A DNA stretch of 35,524 nt from Gemmatimonadaceae bacterium. GTDB taxonomy: Bacteria > Gemmatimonadota > Gemmatimonadetes > Gemmatimonadales > Gemmatimonadaceae. Below the pieces are notes generated by a model that saw nothing but the letters and a program-made list of their open reading frames with translations, searched no databases and had not been told where the DNA came from. The first letter of the stretch is position 1; every line of letters starts with the position of its first letter. Location: contig JACCWE010000081.1 of assembly GCA_013697785.1 (NCBI GenBank), forward strand, positions 1 through 35,524, written 5' to 3'. The translations under genes were made by a program, and so were the position numbers. Below, in pieces: positions 15,866-23,985 of this stretch.

Positions 15866-18754
15866 ATGGCCGAACGCGCAAAGCCGGCAGTACGCCAGAA
15901 GCTCTCCGAGTACCGCCACAAGCGCGACTTCTCGAAGACCGCCGAGCCATCCGGCGACGAGGAGCGCGCCAACAAGAAAAAGAAGGCGCTCGTCTTCGTC
16001 ATCCAGAAGCACGCGGCGAGCCACCTCCACTTCGACTTCCGCCTCGAGCTCGATGGCGTGATGAAGAGTTGGGCGGTGCCCAAGGGCCCGAGCTACGATC
16101 CCGCCGTCAAGCGCCTCGCGATGCAGGTCGAGGATCATCCGATCGACTACAACACCTTCGAAGGGACGATCCCGCAGGGCGAGTATGGAGGTGGCACGGT
16201 CATGCTCTGGGACCGAGGCACCTACACCTCCGCGCTCGACGAGAACGACCCGATCCCCGCACTCCACAAAGGGTACGCGAAGGGCGATCTCAAGATCCTC
16301 ATGCACGGCGAGCGCATGCACGGCTCGTGGGTGCTCGTCCGCACGCGCCGCGGCTCCGACGAGAAGCCGCAGTGGCTCCTCATCAAGCATCGCGATGAAT
16401 TCTCCGAGCCCGGCTCCGACATCGTCGCCGATGAGATGACGTCGGTCGTCTCGGGACGCACGATGGACGAGATCGCGGCGAACAAAAAGAAGAAAGTGTG
16501 GCACTCCAACCGCGCGCCGAAATCCGCGCCGCCTGCCGAGGCGCCAACGCCGAAGCGAGCGGCGCCCGCGCGCAAAGTCGCCACACCCTCCGCCGCATCC
16601 CGCGCCGCCTCCGCCAAAGCACTCGGCGCCGGCGCCCTCGATCCCATGCTCGCCTCCGTTGGCACCGACATCCCGGACGGCAGCGACTGGACCTTCGAGC
16701 CGAAATACGACGGCATTCGCGTGCTCGCCTACGCCACGCCCGATGCGGCGCGGCTCGTCACGCGCAACGGGAAGGACAAGACCGCGCAATTCCCCGGCAT
16801 CGCCGAGGCGGTGCGCAAGGTGGCCTCACGCGGCCGCCGCGCGATCGTGCTCGACGGAGAGGTCGTCGCCCTTCACGACGGCGCCCCCGCGCGCTTCCAG
16901 GAACTGCAGCAGCGCATGCACGTGAAAGACGCGCGCGCGATTGCAGGCTACGAGACGAGCGCGCCCGTCGCGCTCATGGCCTTCGACATCCTCCTCGACG
17001 GCGACTCGGTCCTCGTCCACGAGCCGTGGACGAAGCGGCGCGCACATCTCGAGAAGCGTCTCGCGAAGCACGCGTCGAAAGAGCTGCGCCTCACGGAGTC
17101 GGACATCGACGACGGACGCGAGATGCTCGCGCGCGCGCGCGCCGACGGCTGGGAAGGGATCATCGCCAAGCGCGTCGATGCGCCGTATCAACCCGGCGCT
17201 CGCTCGCGCGACTGGCTCAAGCTCAAGCTCGAATTTCGGCAGGAGTTCGTCGTCGGCGGCTGGACGGAGCCGCGCAACACGCGCCAGCACATCGGCGCAC
17301 TGCTCCTGGGCTACTACGACCACGGTCGCCTGATCTACGCCGGCAACATGGGGGGCGGCTTCGACAATGCGGGGCTCGCGGAGATGTACGACGCGCTCGC
17401 GCCGTCCGAACGAAAGTCCTCGCCCTTCGAAGAGACGCCCCGCCCGCGCGAGCCGGTGCACTGGGTGACGCCGAAGGTCGTCGTCGAGGTGAAGTTCAAC
17501 GAGTGGACGACGGACGGTAAGCTGCGCCAGCCGATCTACGTCGGCACGCGCGACGACAAGGATCCGCGCACGGTGAAACGCGAGGGGGCGAGCGTGCAGA
17601 AAGCTGCGAAGAAAAAAGCGGCGCCGAAAAAAGCGGCGAGGAAAAAGGCGGCGAAGAAAGTCGTGCGCGGGGCTACGCGAAAGAGCGTCGGCGCGTCGGC
17701 GAAGAAGAGCGCGCCGGTGAAGAAGGCATCAGTCGCGAAGAAATCCGCGGCGAAAAAGTCGAAGAAAGCCGCGGCTCGCATCCCGACGTCCTCCGCCCCC
17801 GCCGGATCCGTCGAGCAGCAGCTCGTCGCGATACAAACCGACTCTGGCGATGGTGAGCTCGAGATCAAGCGTGGCGTCTCGCTTCACGTCTCGAGCCTCG
17901 ACAAGGTCTACTTCCCGGGCGATGGCTTCACGAAGGGCGACATCATGCGCTACTACGCGCGCGTCGCCCCGCAGATCCTGCCGACGATCGCCGATCGCCC
18001 TCTCGTCCTCAAGCGCACCCCCGAGGGGATCACGGGCGAAGTCTTCTTTCAGCAGAAGCCGCCGCAGCACGTGCCACCGGTCATTCGCGTCGAGACCGTC
18101 GTCAACGACGACGGTGAGAGTGCGGAGCGAATCGTCGGCGGCGATCTCGCGACGCTGCTCTACACGTCGCAAATCGGCTGCGTCTCCGTCGACCCATGGC
18201 ACTCGCGCGTCGGATCGCTCGACGCGATGGACTACACGATTCTCGATCTCGACCCAGGCCCGCGCGCGACCTTCGAGCGCGTCGTCGAGGTCGCGCAGTG
18301 GGTGAAGGCCGAGCTCGATGCGCACGGGCTCAAGGCCGCACTCAAGACCTCGGGCTCGCGCGGGCTGCACATCGCCATCCCCCTCCCCGCTCGCACTCCC
18401 TACGAAGCCGGGCTGCTGCTCGCTCAACTGATCGCGACGCGCGTCGCGGAAGAACATCCGAAGGACGCGACGGTCGAGCGCTCCGTGAAGGCCCGACCGC
18501 CGGCGGCGATCTACGTCGACTACCTGCAGAACGTGAAGGGAAAATCGGTCGCCGGCGCATACTGCATTCGCGCACGCGACGGCGCGACGGTTTCGACCCC
18601 CCTCCAGTGGAAAGAGTTGAATGCGTCACTGGACCCGCACGAGCACACCATCGAGACGGTCCCCGCGAGAATCGTAAAGCTAGGCGACATATGGAGTTCC
18701 GCACTCAAAACGAGGAATACGGCCGCCGCCGTTCGAGCCGCGGCTGACCGATAG
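15866..18754 (+). CDS. ligD: Multifunctional DNA ligase LigD (PE-LIG-POL order)
   Basis: A 962-residue end-joining enzyme. The N-terminal 3'-phosphoesterase domain (about 40-190) shows QKHAASHLHFDFRLELDG with predicted active residues His49, His55, Asp57, Arg59 and His91. The ATP-dependent ligase domain (about 260-570) carries the adenylated lysine in EPKYDGIR (Lys280) and later ligase motifs such as EGIIAKR and WLKLK. The C-terminal primase/polymerase domain (about 665-955) carries Asp794 and Asp796 in LDLDP and SGSRGLHI. The order matches Pseudomonas LigD, not mycobacterial LigD (POL-PE-LIG). Between ligase and polymerase lies a roughly 60-residue Lys/Ala-rich linker (about 572-640) with many KKAA and AKKS units. 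Together with Ku it processes and seals double-strand breaks. Confidence 0.97.
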   Translation: MAERAKPAVRQKLSEYRHKRDFSKTAEPSGDEERANKKKKALVFVIQKHAASHLHFDFRLELDGVMKSWAVPKGPSYDPAVKRLAMQVEDHPIDYNTFEGTIPQGEYGGGTVMLWDRGTYTSALDENDPIPALHKGYAKGDLKILMHGERMHGSWVLVRTRRGSDEKPQWLLIKHRDEFSEPGSDIVADEMTSVVSGRTMDEIAANKKKKVWHSNRAPKSAPPAEAPTPKRAAPARKVATPSAASRAASAKALGAGALDPMLASVGTDIPDGSDWTFEPKYDGIRVLAYATPDAARLVTRNGKDKTAQFPGIAEAVRKVASRGRRAIVLDGEVVALHDGAPARFQELQQRMHVKDARAIAGYETSAPVALMAFDILLDGDSVLVHEPWTKRRAHLEKRLAKHASKELRLTESDIDDGREMLARARADGWEGIIAKRVDAPYQPGARSRDWLKLKLEFRQEFVVGGWTEPRNTRQHIGALLLGYYDHGRLIYAGNMGGGFDNAGLAEMYDALAPSERKSSPFEETPRPREPVHWVTPKVVVEVKFNEWTTDGKLRQPIYVGTRDDKDPRTVKREGASVQKAAKKKAAPKKAARKKAAKKVVRGATRKSVGASAKKSAPVKKASVAKKSAAKKSKKAAARIPTSSAPAGSVEQQLVAIQTDSGDGELEIKRGVSLHVSSLDKVYFPGDGFTKGDIMRYYARVAPQILPTIADRPLVLKRTPEGITGEVFFQQKPPQHVPPVIRVETVVNDDGESAERIVGGDLATLLYTSQIGCVSVDPWHSRVGSLDAMDYTILDLDPGPRATFERVVEVAQWVKAELDAHGLKAALKTSGSRGLHIAIPLPARTPYEAGLLLAQLIATRVAEEHPKDATVERSVKARPPAAIYVDYLQNVKGKSVAGAYCIRARDGATVSTPLQWKELNASLDPHEHTIETVPARIVKLGDIWSSALKTRNTAAAVRAAADR

Positions 18755-18778
18755 ACTCCTGAATCGTCCTTTTCTTGG

Positions 18779-19387
18779 ATGGTTCTCATTTGGATCCGCC
18801 GCATCGTCGCGGTTGGGGCGCTCGCCAGCGCCATGATCACACCGAAGCTGGAAGCGCAGTCCACAGCGCGCTCCCAGCCCTCGGTGCACGTCGCCGGGGT
18901 CGTCGATGGCAGCACCGTCGTCGAGACCGCACGACGCTATCTGGGCGTGCGCTACGTGCTCGGAGGAACGACTCCGAATGCGTTCGACTGCTCGGGCTTC
19001 ATTCGCTACGTCTTCGCGCTCCATGGCCTCCCCATGCCGCGCACGGCGCACGAGCAGGCCGCCTATGGTATGGCACCCGATGAGAAGAATCTCGAGCCCG
19101 GCGATCTGCTCTTTTTCTACGGCGGACGCGGCGCGCAGCACATCGCGATGTACATAGGCGGTGACTCGATCATCCACGCCTCGAGCAGCGGTCATCGCGT
19201 CATGCTCGCTCGACTCTCCGGCACCGGCACACACAGAACCTGGTTCGGTCAACGTCTAATCGCCGTTCGCCGTGTATTACCAGCGGTCGGAACCTTCGAC
19301 CTTCCTGCTTCGTTGGCAATTCCCGACCCCTTCGGCGGAAGCTCAGCCGACATGGCGTTCGCCCCTTCTGCACCGCTGATCTACTGA
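18779..19387 (+). CDS. NlpC/P60-family cell-wall peptidase, exported
   Basis: A 202-residue protein with an N-terminal signal sequence (IWIRRIVAVGALASAM, likely cleaved after LEAQ). The NlpC/P60 catalytic domain begins at ETARRYLGVRYVLGG and has Cys71 in FDCSGF, His121 in QHIAMYIG and His133 in IIHASSSG as the expected Cys-His-His set. Such enzymes cut peptide stems of peptidoglycan, usually gamma-D-Glu to diamino acid. There is no SH3 or LysM domain. It lies 24 bases after ligD, and its stop overlaps the next ATG (TGATG), so translation of the next gene is probably coupled. Confidence 0.92.
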   Translation: MVLIWIRRIVAVGALASAMITPKLEAQSTARSQPSVHVAGVVDGSTVVETARRYLGVRYVLGGTTPNAFDCSGFIRYVFALHGLPMPRTAHEQAAYGMAPDEKNLEPGDLLFFYGGRGAQHIAMYIGGDSIIHASSSGHRVMLARLSGTGTHRTWFGQRLIAVRRVLPAVGTFDLPASLAIPDPFGGSSADMAFAPSAPLIY

Positions 19388-19722
19388 TGGCTAGCGACGC
19401 GAACGAAACGGACGGCGACCAGACCAAAATGGAAGATCCCGTGCTGCTCTACAGCCGAGGATTGCCCGGTGGCGGAGTCGTGACCATCGAAGCGGTGTCG
19501 AAGGAGACGCCGGAAGTCATCGCGCGCATCTCGGTCGAGCGCCGCATCGATCCGCAGCGCCGCGACGGTCACGAGCCGCCGGTGATCGCCGAGGCACAGG
19601 CGCCAACGCAGTCGACGGCATTCAAGGAGCTCTACCAGATCGCCTCCGACAACGTCGCCGTCGCCCGCGGCCTGATCCAGTGGCAAGCCCGCCGCCGCGA
19701 CGACCCCGAAGCCGAGCCCTGA
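19387..19722 (+). CDS. Protein of unknown function coupled to the NlpC/P60 gene
   Basis: A 111-residue protein, acidic at the N-terminus (MASDANETDGDQTKMEDP) with a strand-rich centre (GGVVTIEAVSKET, VIARISVERRID) and a predicted helix near the C-terminus (AFKELYQIASDNVAVARGLIQW). No signal peptide, membrane segment or cysteine. I do not recognise a family. The ATG shares its A with the TGA stop of the peptidase gene, so it is translated from the same message. A strong hairpin follows its stop. Confidence 0.65.
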   Translation: MASDANETDGDQTKMEDPVLLYSRGLPGGGVVTIEAVSKETPEVIARISVERRIDPQRRDGHEPPVIAEAQAPTQSTAFKELYQIASDNVAVARGLIQWQARRRDDPEAEP

Positions 19723-19745
19723 TCGCTGGCCGTCGAACACGAAAC

Positions 19746-19785
19746 GAGAAGGCTCCCGGCGCAATGTCGGGAGCCTTCTCCGTTT
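19746..19785. terminator. Hairpin between convergent genes, probable terminator
   Basis: A perfect 13-bp stem, GAGAAGGCTCCCG (19746-19758) with CGGGAGCCTTCTC (19768-19780), has a 9-base loop. It is followed on the plus strand by the weakly T-rich CGTTTG. It lies in the 92-base gap between tail-to-tail genes and could stop transcription from both sides, although neither side has a long T run. Confidence 0.7.
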
Positions 19786-19814
19786 GTCCCCCAACGTTCC
19801 CCGTGCTTTATCTC

Positions 19815-20183
19815 TCAGGCTCGATAGCGATTGAGCGGACGATAGTCACGTACAGCCGATGTCGCGGCCAGAGCGCGCAGCACTTCGTCTTCCACCGAAT
19901 GAAGCTCCCGGGCACGCACCGTCGCGACTCGTGCAGGGCGATCGGGGTACGTCAACGAAGCGAGCCGCACGAGGAGCCGCGCGGATCCCGTTCCGGTGAG
20001 CATGTCCTCCGACACCAGACGAGCGACGACTGTGATCTGCCAGCGAGTGCCGTCATCGAGCGTGACGACGCGAGCCGCTTCCTCAGGCTCGGCCGGACTC
20101 ATCTCCGGCGCGCCGGTCCCGGCTTCCCCGCGCTCGGCGCTGGGAAGAGGAGGGGTCCGGCGAATGTTGCGGAAAGCGCCCAT
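19815..20183 (-). CDS. Small protein of unknown function
   Basis: A 122-residue protein starting MGAFRNIRRTPPLPS, with a proline/glutamate-rich first third and then a strand-rich part (RVVTLDDGTRWQITVVARL, SARLLVRLASLT) and a helix (SVEDEVLRALAA). No signal peptide or cysteines. I do not recognise a family. GGGAG lies 5 bases before ATG 20183, which decides this start; the frame is open further upstream to 20264, but that adds a cysteine-containing stretch across the AT-rich promoter region. It follows the NrtR-like gene on the same strand after 105 bases. Confidence 0.62.
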   Translation of the reverse strand: MGAFRNIRRTPPLPSAERGEAGTGAPEMSPAEPEEAARVVTLDDGTRWQITVVARLVSEDMLTGTGSARLLVRLASLTYPDRPARVATVRARELHSVEDEVLRALAATSAVRDYRPLNRYRA

Positions 20184-20211
20184 GGTGGCTCCCTTAGTTC
20201 TTAGGCACATC

Positions 20212-20238
20212 TTGCAACTATAAAATACCTGTTTGCAA
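20212..20238. promoter_or_regulatory. Paired TTGCAA palindromes flanking an AT-rich core, possible operator
   Basis: Two identical palindromic hexamers TTGCAA start at 20212 and 20233, exactly 21 bases apart (two helical turns), and enclose the core CTATAAAATACCTGT. This lies 29 bases upstream of the start of the 122-residue gene, where its promoter is expected. A good sigma70 pair with normal spacing is not evident. Reading it as an operator is inference. Confidence 0.35.
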
Positions 20239-20288
20239 AACATGTTCCCTGGCGGGGCCGTCAAGGTCGCGTCACAACTGTGCGACGA

Positions 20289-20972
20289 CTACACGCCGAA
20301 GCGCACCCCTCGCCGTCCGCCGCGCCGCTTCTTCGGCGCATATCGGAATAATTGCGCGGGGCGCCCACGTCCTTCGGTCCGCCATTCGTCGGTAGGCTCC
20401 ACCAGCCACGCCGCGTGCAACGACCGGCGGAAGGATGCCTTGTGCAGCCGGCGTCCAAGCAGCAGCTCGTAGATCGCCTGCAGCTGCGTGAGCGTGAATG
20501 TCTGCGGCAGCAGATGAAAGGCGATCGGCCCCTGATCGAGCCGCGCACGAAGCGACGCCACTACCCCCTCCAGCATCCCGCGCTGCCGCGGCGGCAGCGG
20601 CGGCAGGTCATCCACCGCGTGCCAGCTTGCCTCTCCCTCGAATGCCTCCCCGGTCTCCGCGTCTATCAGCGCGAGAAATGCCACCGACAGCTCCCCGCCC
20701 GACGGGTGCCGCTTCCCGTCGCCGAACGCGGCGACCTGCTCGACGAGCGTGGACGTCCGGCCGAGCGTCTTGCGCGCCAGCTTCGCCGCCCCCTCGTCGA
20801 TCGTTTCGTCCGGCTTGAGCGGGCGCCAGGGGAGCTGCCATCTTTCCCTCGACTTCGCGGGGGCACGCTCGAGCAGCACCATGAGGCTGCGCCCGCTCGG
20901 CGCGAGGATGACGACATCGATCGACGGGGCGACGCGCGCGGAAGGGCGCGTATGAGCGGTGCGAGGGGACAT
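20289..20972 (-). CDS. NrtR-like regulator: degenerate Nudix domain plus winged helix
   Basis: A 227-residue protein. Residues about 15-140 form a Nudix fold (IDVVILAPSGRSLMVLLERA, then WQLPWRPLKPDETIDEGAAKLARKTLG), but the Nudix box lacks the catalytic glutamates: the expected R-E-x-x-E-E-x-G reads ARKTLG. Residues about 155-220 form a winged helix (FTLTQLQAIYELLLGRRL, then FRRSL and RGRPAQLFRY) as in NrtR. NrtR proteins sense NAD metabolites such as ADP-ribose and control NAD-related genes; none of these is nearby, so its targets are elsewhere or different. It lies 31 bases after the GH3 gene on the same strand. The start lacks a ribosome site, and TAAATA close to ATG 20972 would allow a leaderless message. 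Confidence 0.82.
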   Translation of the reverse strand: MSPRTAHTRPSARVAPSIDVVILAPSGRSLMVLLERAPAKSRERWQLPWRPLKPDETIDEGAAKLARKTLGRTSTLVEQVAAFGDGKRHPSGGELSVAFLALIDAETGEAFEGEASWHAVDDLPPLPPRQRGMLEGVVASLRARLDQGPIAFHLLPQTFTLTQLQAIYELLLGRRLHKASFRRSLHAAWLVEPTDEWRTEGRGRPAQLFRYAPKKRRGGRRGVRFGV

Positions 20973-21003
20973 TCGAATTATTTAGTCGCGCGGTGCTACT
21001 AAT

Positions 21004-22827
21004 TCAAGGTCTCTGCGGGGATTCCGGAATCGTGATGGGAAGCTTCCCCGTCATCTTCGTCGCCCCTAGCAGCGCGCGCGCCGCGGCCGCCTGCGACACC
21101 GGAAACCCGCCCCACGCCACCACATATGCGCCCGCGTCCGGAATCTGCTGCAGGAAATATGGATTCCCGAACGCGATCACGATCGGATGCTCCTTCCGCT
21201 TGGTCAGTTCCTCGATGAAGTCCACGAAGGACTTCGGCGCGTCGACGGTCGTCACGGACGAGCTGTGCGCGACGTACGAGCTCACCAGGATCACGTCGGC
21301 CGAGTCCGCAATCGCAAAGAGATGGAAGAAGTCGGGGCGCTCGTCGTCCGCGCTCACGTACTCGGGACGGAGCGCGGGAAACTCCCTCCGCAGCTCGGCG
21401 TCGAAGGTGACCCCCGCGCCGAGGTCCGCGCGATGCGCGTACGTCACGGAAAGAATCCGCGCGCCCTTGTTGAGATGGCCGAGCGGAAGCTGGTGCGCGC
21501 TGTCGCGCACGAGCGTGATCGAGCGCTCGGCCGCGCTGCGCGCGACGACGGCATTCGCGGAGTCCCCCACTACCTCCCGCGCGCGGTCGAGATCGACGAA
21601 GCGCGCGGTGCGGAGCCCCACCTTCGCCTTCGCCGCCAGAATCCGACGCATCGACTCATCCAGCCGCCCTTCGGTGTACTTCCCGCTCTTCACCCCTGCG
21701 ACCACCGCGTCGATCGTCTGCGCGACATCCTGCGGCTGCAGCAGCACGTCGGCGCCCGCCGCCACCGCCATCTGCGACGCGTTCACTGCGCCGTACGTGT
21801 CGAGCACCGCGCGCATGTCCATCGCGTCCGAGATCACGAGCCCGTGAAAATGCATCTCGTCGCGCAGGAGCGACGTCAGCACGTTGTGCGACAGAGTTCC
21901 CGGCGCGCCGCTCGAGTCGAGTGCCGGCATCGAGCCGTGAAAGGTCATAATCGCGCCGACCCCCGCCTTCACCGCGCTGTTGAACGGCACGAGCTCCACG
22001 CTGTCGAGCCGCGCGCGCGACACGCGCACCACCGGCAGCGCGAGATGCGAGTTGGTGCCGGTGTCGCCGTGCCCGGGAAAGTGCTTTCCCGTCGCGATCA
22101 TTCCGTTCTCCTGCACGCCGCGGATGAACGCCGCGCCAAGCTTCGCCACGAGTGCCGGCTCCTCGCCGAACGAGCGCGTGCTGATGACGGGATTCGCAGG
22201 ATTGTTGTTGACGTCGAGAATCGGCGAGAAGTCGATGTGGAAGCCGAGAGCGCGCCCCTCGATCGCGGTTACACGCCCCTGCTCGTACGCGAGCATCGTG
22301 TCGCGTGTCGCGCCGACCGCCATCTCCGGCGGGAAAAGCACGGCGCCGCCGAGGTCGATCCCGTTGGGGAGAAAATATCCGCCGCGAGCGCGATAGCCCG
22401 CGCCGAACTCGAGGTCGCCGCCCACGATCAGCGGCAGGGCGCTCATCCGCTGCAGCGAATTCAGCTTCGCCGCGATCTCGAGCGGCGACCCAACGCTCAT
22501 GATCAGCCCGCCGACGTGCTGCTGCGTGATCCAGCCGGTGATCTTCCGCCATTGCGGCGAGTCGCCGCTCACGTAGTCGCCGAAGAGCTGTGGCCATACC
22601 ATCTGCGCGGCCTTGTCGCGGATCGTCATGCGCGCGAGCTCGCAATCGACCCACGCGGAGTCGCTCGTTGCGTCGCACGGCGATGGCTGTGCGTAGCTCG
22701 CGGCCGCAGGCGCCGGTCGCATCGCATCCGTCTTCGCGCTGGCCGACGAACATGCCGCGATCAATACCACGGCCGAGACGAGCGCGCGCGGTAAATGTGC
22801 TGCGTGCTCCCGCCTCGCCGTGCTCAC
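21004..22827 (-). CDS. Glycoside hydrolase family 3 lipoprotein (beta-N-acetylhexosaminidase type)
   Basis: A 607-residue protein with a lipoprotein signal (ALVSAVVLIAAC). The family 3 barrel shows DLEFGAG, DFSPILDVNNNP, TRSFGE and GKHFPGHGDT, the last being the NagZ-type His-Asp loop. The nucleophile is predicted as Asp334 in VISDAMDM. A C-terminal alpha/beta sandwich domain (about 440-607) follows, which single-domain cytosolic NagZ lacks. Likely substrates are GlcNAc-MurNAc fragments of peptidoglycan or other beta-GlcNAc glycans, acted on at the envelope. GTG at 22827 overlaps the TGA of the upstream yggX-like gene (GTGA), so translation is coupled. The frame stays open to 23091, but that part lies inside the yggX-like gene and is rejected. 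Confidence 0.9.
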   Translation of the reverse strand: MSTARREHAAHLPRALVSAVVLIAACSSASAKTDAMRPAPAAASYAQPSPCDATSDSAWVDCELARMTIRDKAAQMVWPQLFGDYVSGDSPQWRKITGWITQQHVGGLIMSVGSPLEIAAKLNSLQRMSALPLIVGGDLEFGAGYRARGGYFLPNGIDLGGAVLFPPEMAVGATRDTMLAYEQGRVTAIEGRALGFHIDFSPILDVNNNPANPVISTRSFGEEPALVAKLGAAFIRGVQENGMIATGKHFPGHGDTGTNSHLALPVVRVSRARLDSVELVPFNSAVKAGVGAIMTFHGSMPALDSSGAPGTLSHNVLTSLLRDEMHFHGLVISDAMDMRAVLDTYGAVNASQMAVAAGADVLLQPQDVAQTIDAVVAGVKSGKYTEGRLDESMRRILAAKAKVGLRTARFVDLDRAREVVGDSANAVVARSAAERSITLVRDSAHQLPLGHLNKGARILSVTYAHRADLGAGVTFDAELRREFPALRPEYVSADDERPDFFHLFAIADSADVILVSSYVAHSSSVTTVDAPKSFVDFIEELTKRKEHPIVIAFGNPYFLQQIPDAGAYVVAWGGFPVSQAAAARALLGATKMTGKLPITIPESPQRP

Positions 22828-23108
22828 CAGTTGATCGTACCCTGCTTGGTCGTGTCGACCTGCTCTTCTTCCTTCCCGGTCTTGAACAGGAACGTGTCCA
22901 TGTTCTTCGTCAGGAACGCTCGCGCCTGCGGATCCATCAGATTGAGCCCATAGTGGTTGATCAGCATCGTCTGCTGCTTCAGCCACAGCTTCCAGCACTC
23001 GCTGCAGATCTCGTCCTTCGCGCGCGCGCCGAGCGGCCCGGGGAGCGGTGGACGCTCGAGCCCCTCGCGCGTGTTGCCACAGCGAGTGCACGTCACAACT
23101 TCAGCCAT
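22824..23108 (-). CDS. YggX-like Fe(2+)-trafficking / oxidative damage protection protein, four-Cys variant
   Basis: A 94-residue protein. The segment ICSECWKLWLKQQTMLIN, with HYGLNLMDPQARAFL and MDTFLF, matches the conserved core of YggX (E/A-x-W-x-x-W-x-x-x-Q-T-M-L-I-N), a small protein that protects Fe-S enzymes in enterobacteria. Unlike E. coli YggX, which has one N-terminal cysteine, this one has two pairs: CTRC (Cys7, Cys10) and CSEC (Cys35, Cys38), suggesting a bound metal ion. It lies 30 bases after the desaturase gene and overlaps the GH3 gene by 4 bases, the middle gene of a three-gene unit. YggX-fold assignment is good; the metal site is inference. Confidence 0.85.
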   Translation of the reverse strand: MAEVVTCTRCGNTREGLERPPLPGPLGARAKDEICSECWKLWLKQQTMLINHYGLNLMDPQARAFLTKNMDTFLFKTGKEEEQVDTTKQGTINW

Positions 23109-23138
23109 CAGTCTTCTCGAAAGCGGGGTCGCGCGCGC

Positions 23139-23888
23139 TCAGGCGCGCGCGTAGCGGATCTTGGCCAGTCGCACCGCGGCCAGCATGCGAATGTAGACCC
23201 AGCCGATGTCGAACTCGTACCACTTTGCAGCGAAGCGGGCGGAGTGCGGATCGGCGTGATGATTGTTGTGAAGCTCCTCGCCTCCCAGCCAGATCGCGAT
23301 CGGCGAGATGTTGCGGCTCTCATCCTTCACGTCGTAGTTGCGATATCCCACCGCGTGCCCGACGCCGTTGATGATTCCCGCGGCCCAGAACGGAATCCAG
23401 AGCATCTGCACGCCCCACACGAGTGGCCCGATGTAGAAGCCGAAGAGATACACGTCGATCACGAGCATCACGAGGATGCCGAGCCAGTTGAGGCGCGCGA
23501 GAACGTGGCGCTCGAGCCAGTCGTTCGGGGTCCCCTTTCCGTACTTCTCCAGGATGCCCGGCTGGCGAACCGCCTGACGATAATAAAACGCGCCCTTGAG
23601 GATGATCTCGCGCAGCCCTTCCATGACGGGGGAATGCGGATCGCCCTCACGGTCGGCGAACGCATGGTGCTTCCGGTGGCACGCCACCCATTCCTGCGTC
23701 ACGATCGACGTCGACAGCCAGAGCCACACACGCATCGGGATCTCGGCCAGCTTGCTGAACGTCACTCCGCGATGCGTCTGCGCGCGATGCAGAAAGAGCG
23801 TGACGCACACGTTGGTGAGATGGCCGGCGACGACCACGAAGAGCACCGGCTTCCACCAGTGCGTCGCCCACATTGCAAATCCTGGCAT
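23139..23888 (-). CDS. Membrane fatty-acid desaturase (acyl-CoA/acyl-lipid delta-9 type)
   Basis: A 249-residue integral membrane diiron enzyme. The three histidine boxes are HRAQTH (residues 34-39), HRKHH (71-75) and HNNHH (207-211); His178 in GVGHAVGYRN is a further typical ligand. Hydrophobic segments near residues 13-33, 52-65 and 132-175 fit the hairpin topology of stearoyl-CoA desaturases. These enzymes use O2 and electrons to introduce a cis double bond, and adjust membrane fluidity. AGGA lies 4 bases before ATG 23888. It heads the unit desaturase-yggX-GH3. The aerobic reaction implies an oxygen-using organism. Confidence 0.93.
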   Translation of the reverse strand: MPGFAMWATHWWKPVLFVVVAGHLTNVCVTLFLHRAQTHRGVTFSKLAEIPMRVWLWLSTSIVTQEWVACHRKHHAFADREGDPHSPVMEGLREIILKGAFYYRQAVRQPGILEKYGKGTPNDWLERHVLARLNWLGILVMLVIDVYLFGFYIGPLVWGVQMLWIPFWAAGIINGVGHAVGYRNYDVKDESRNISPIAIWLGGEELHNNHHADPHSARFAAKWYEFDIGWVYIRMLAAVRLAKIRYARA

Positions 23889-23985
23889 TGCATCCTGACT
23901 CGAAGATGGGAAGCGAAAAACCGTCGCACGTAATCTACTGCGTGCGAGCTATTCGGGCCACTTCCCGGCGCCCGATCCACACAGG

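Noticed and set aside
14993-16789. Minus-strand open frame across ku and ligD
   Set aside because: Antisense shadow; Ku and LigD motifs occupy the plus strand throughout.
17587-17800. Tandem repeat array in the Lys/Ala-rich part of ligD as a CRISPR or satellite
   Set aside because: The repetition is short AAG/GCG codon usage encoding a basic linker within an intact frame, with no regular repeat-spacer period.
22828-23091. N-terminal extension of the GH3 frame
   Set aside because: It lies within the YggX-like gene in another frame and has no signal or domain; GTG at 22827 gives a proper lipoprotein signal.
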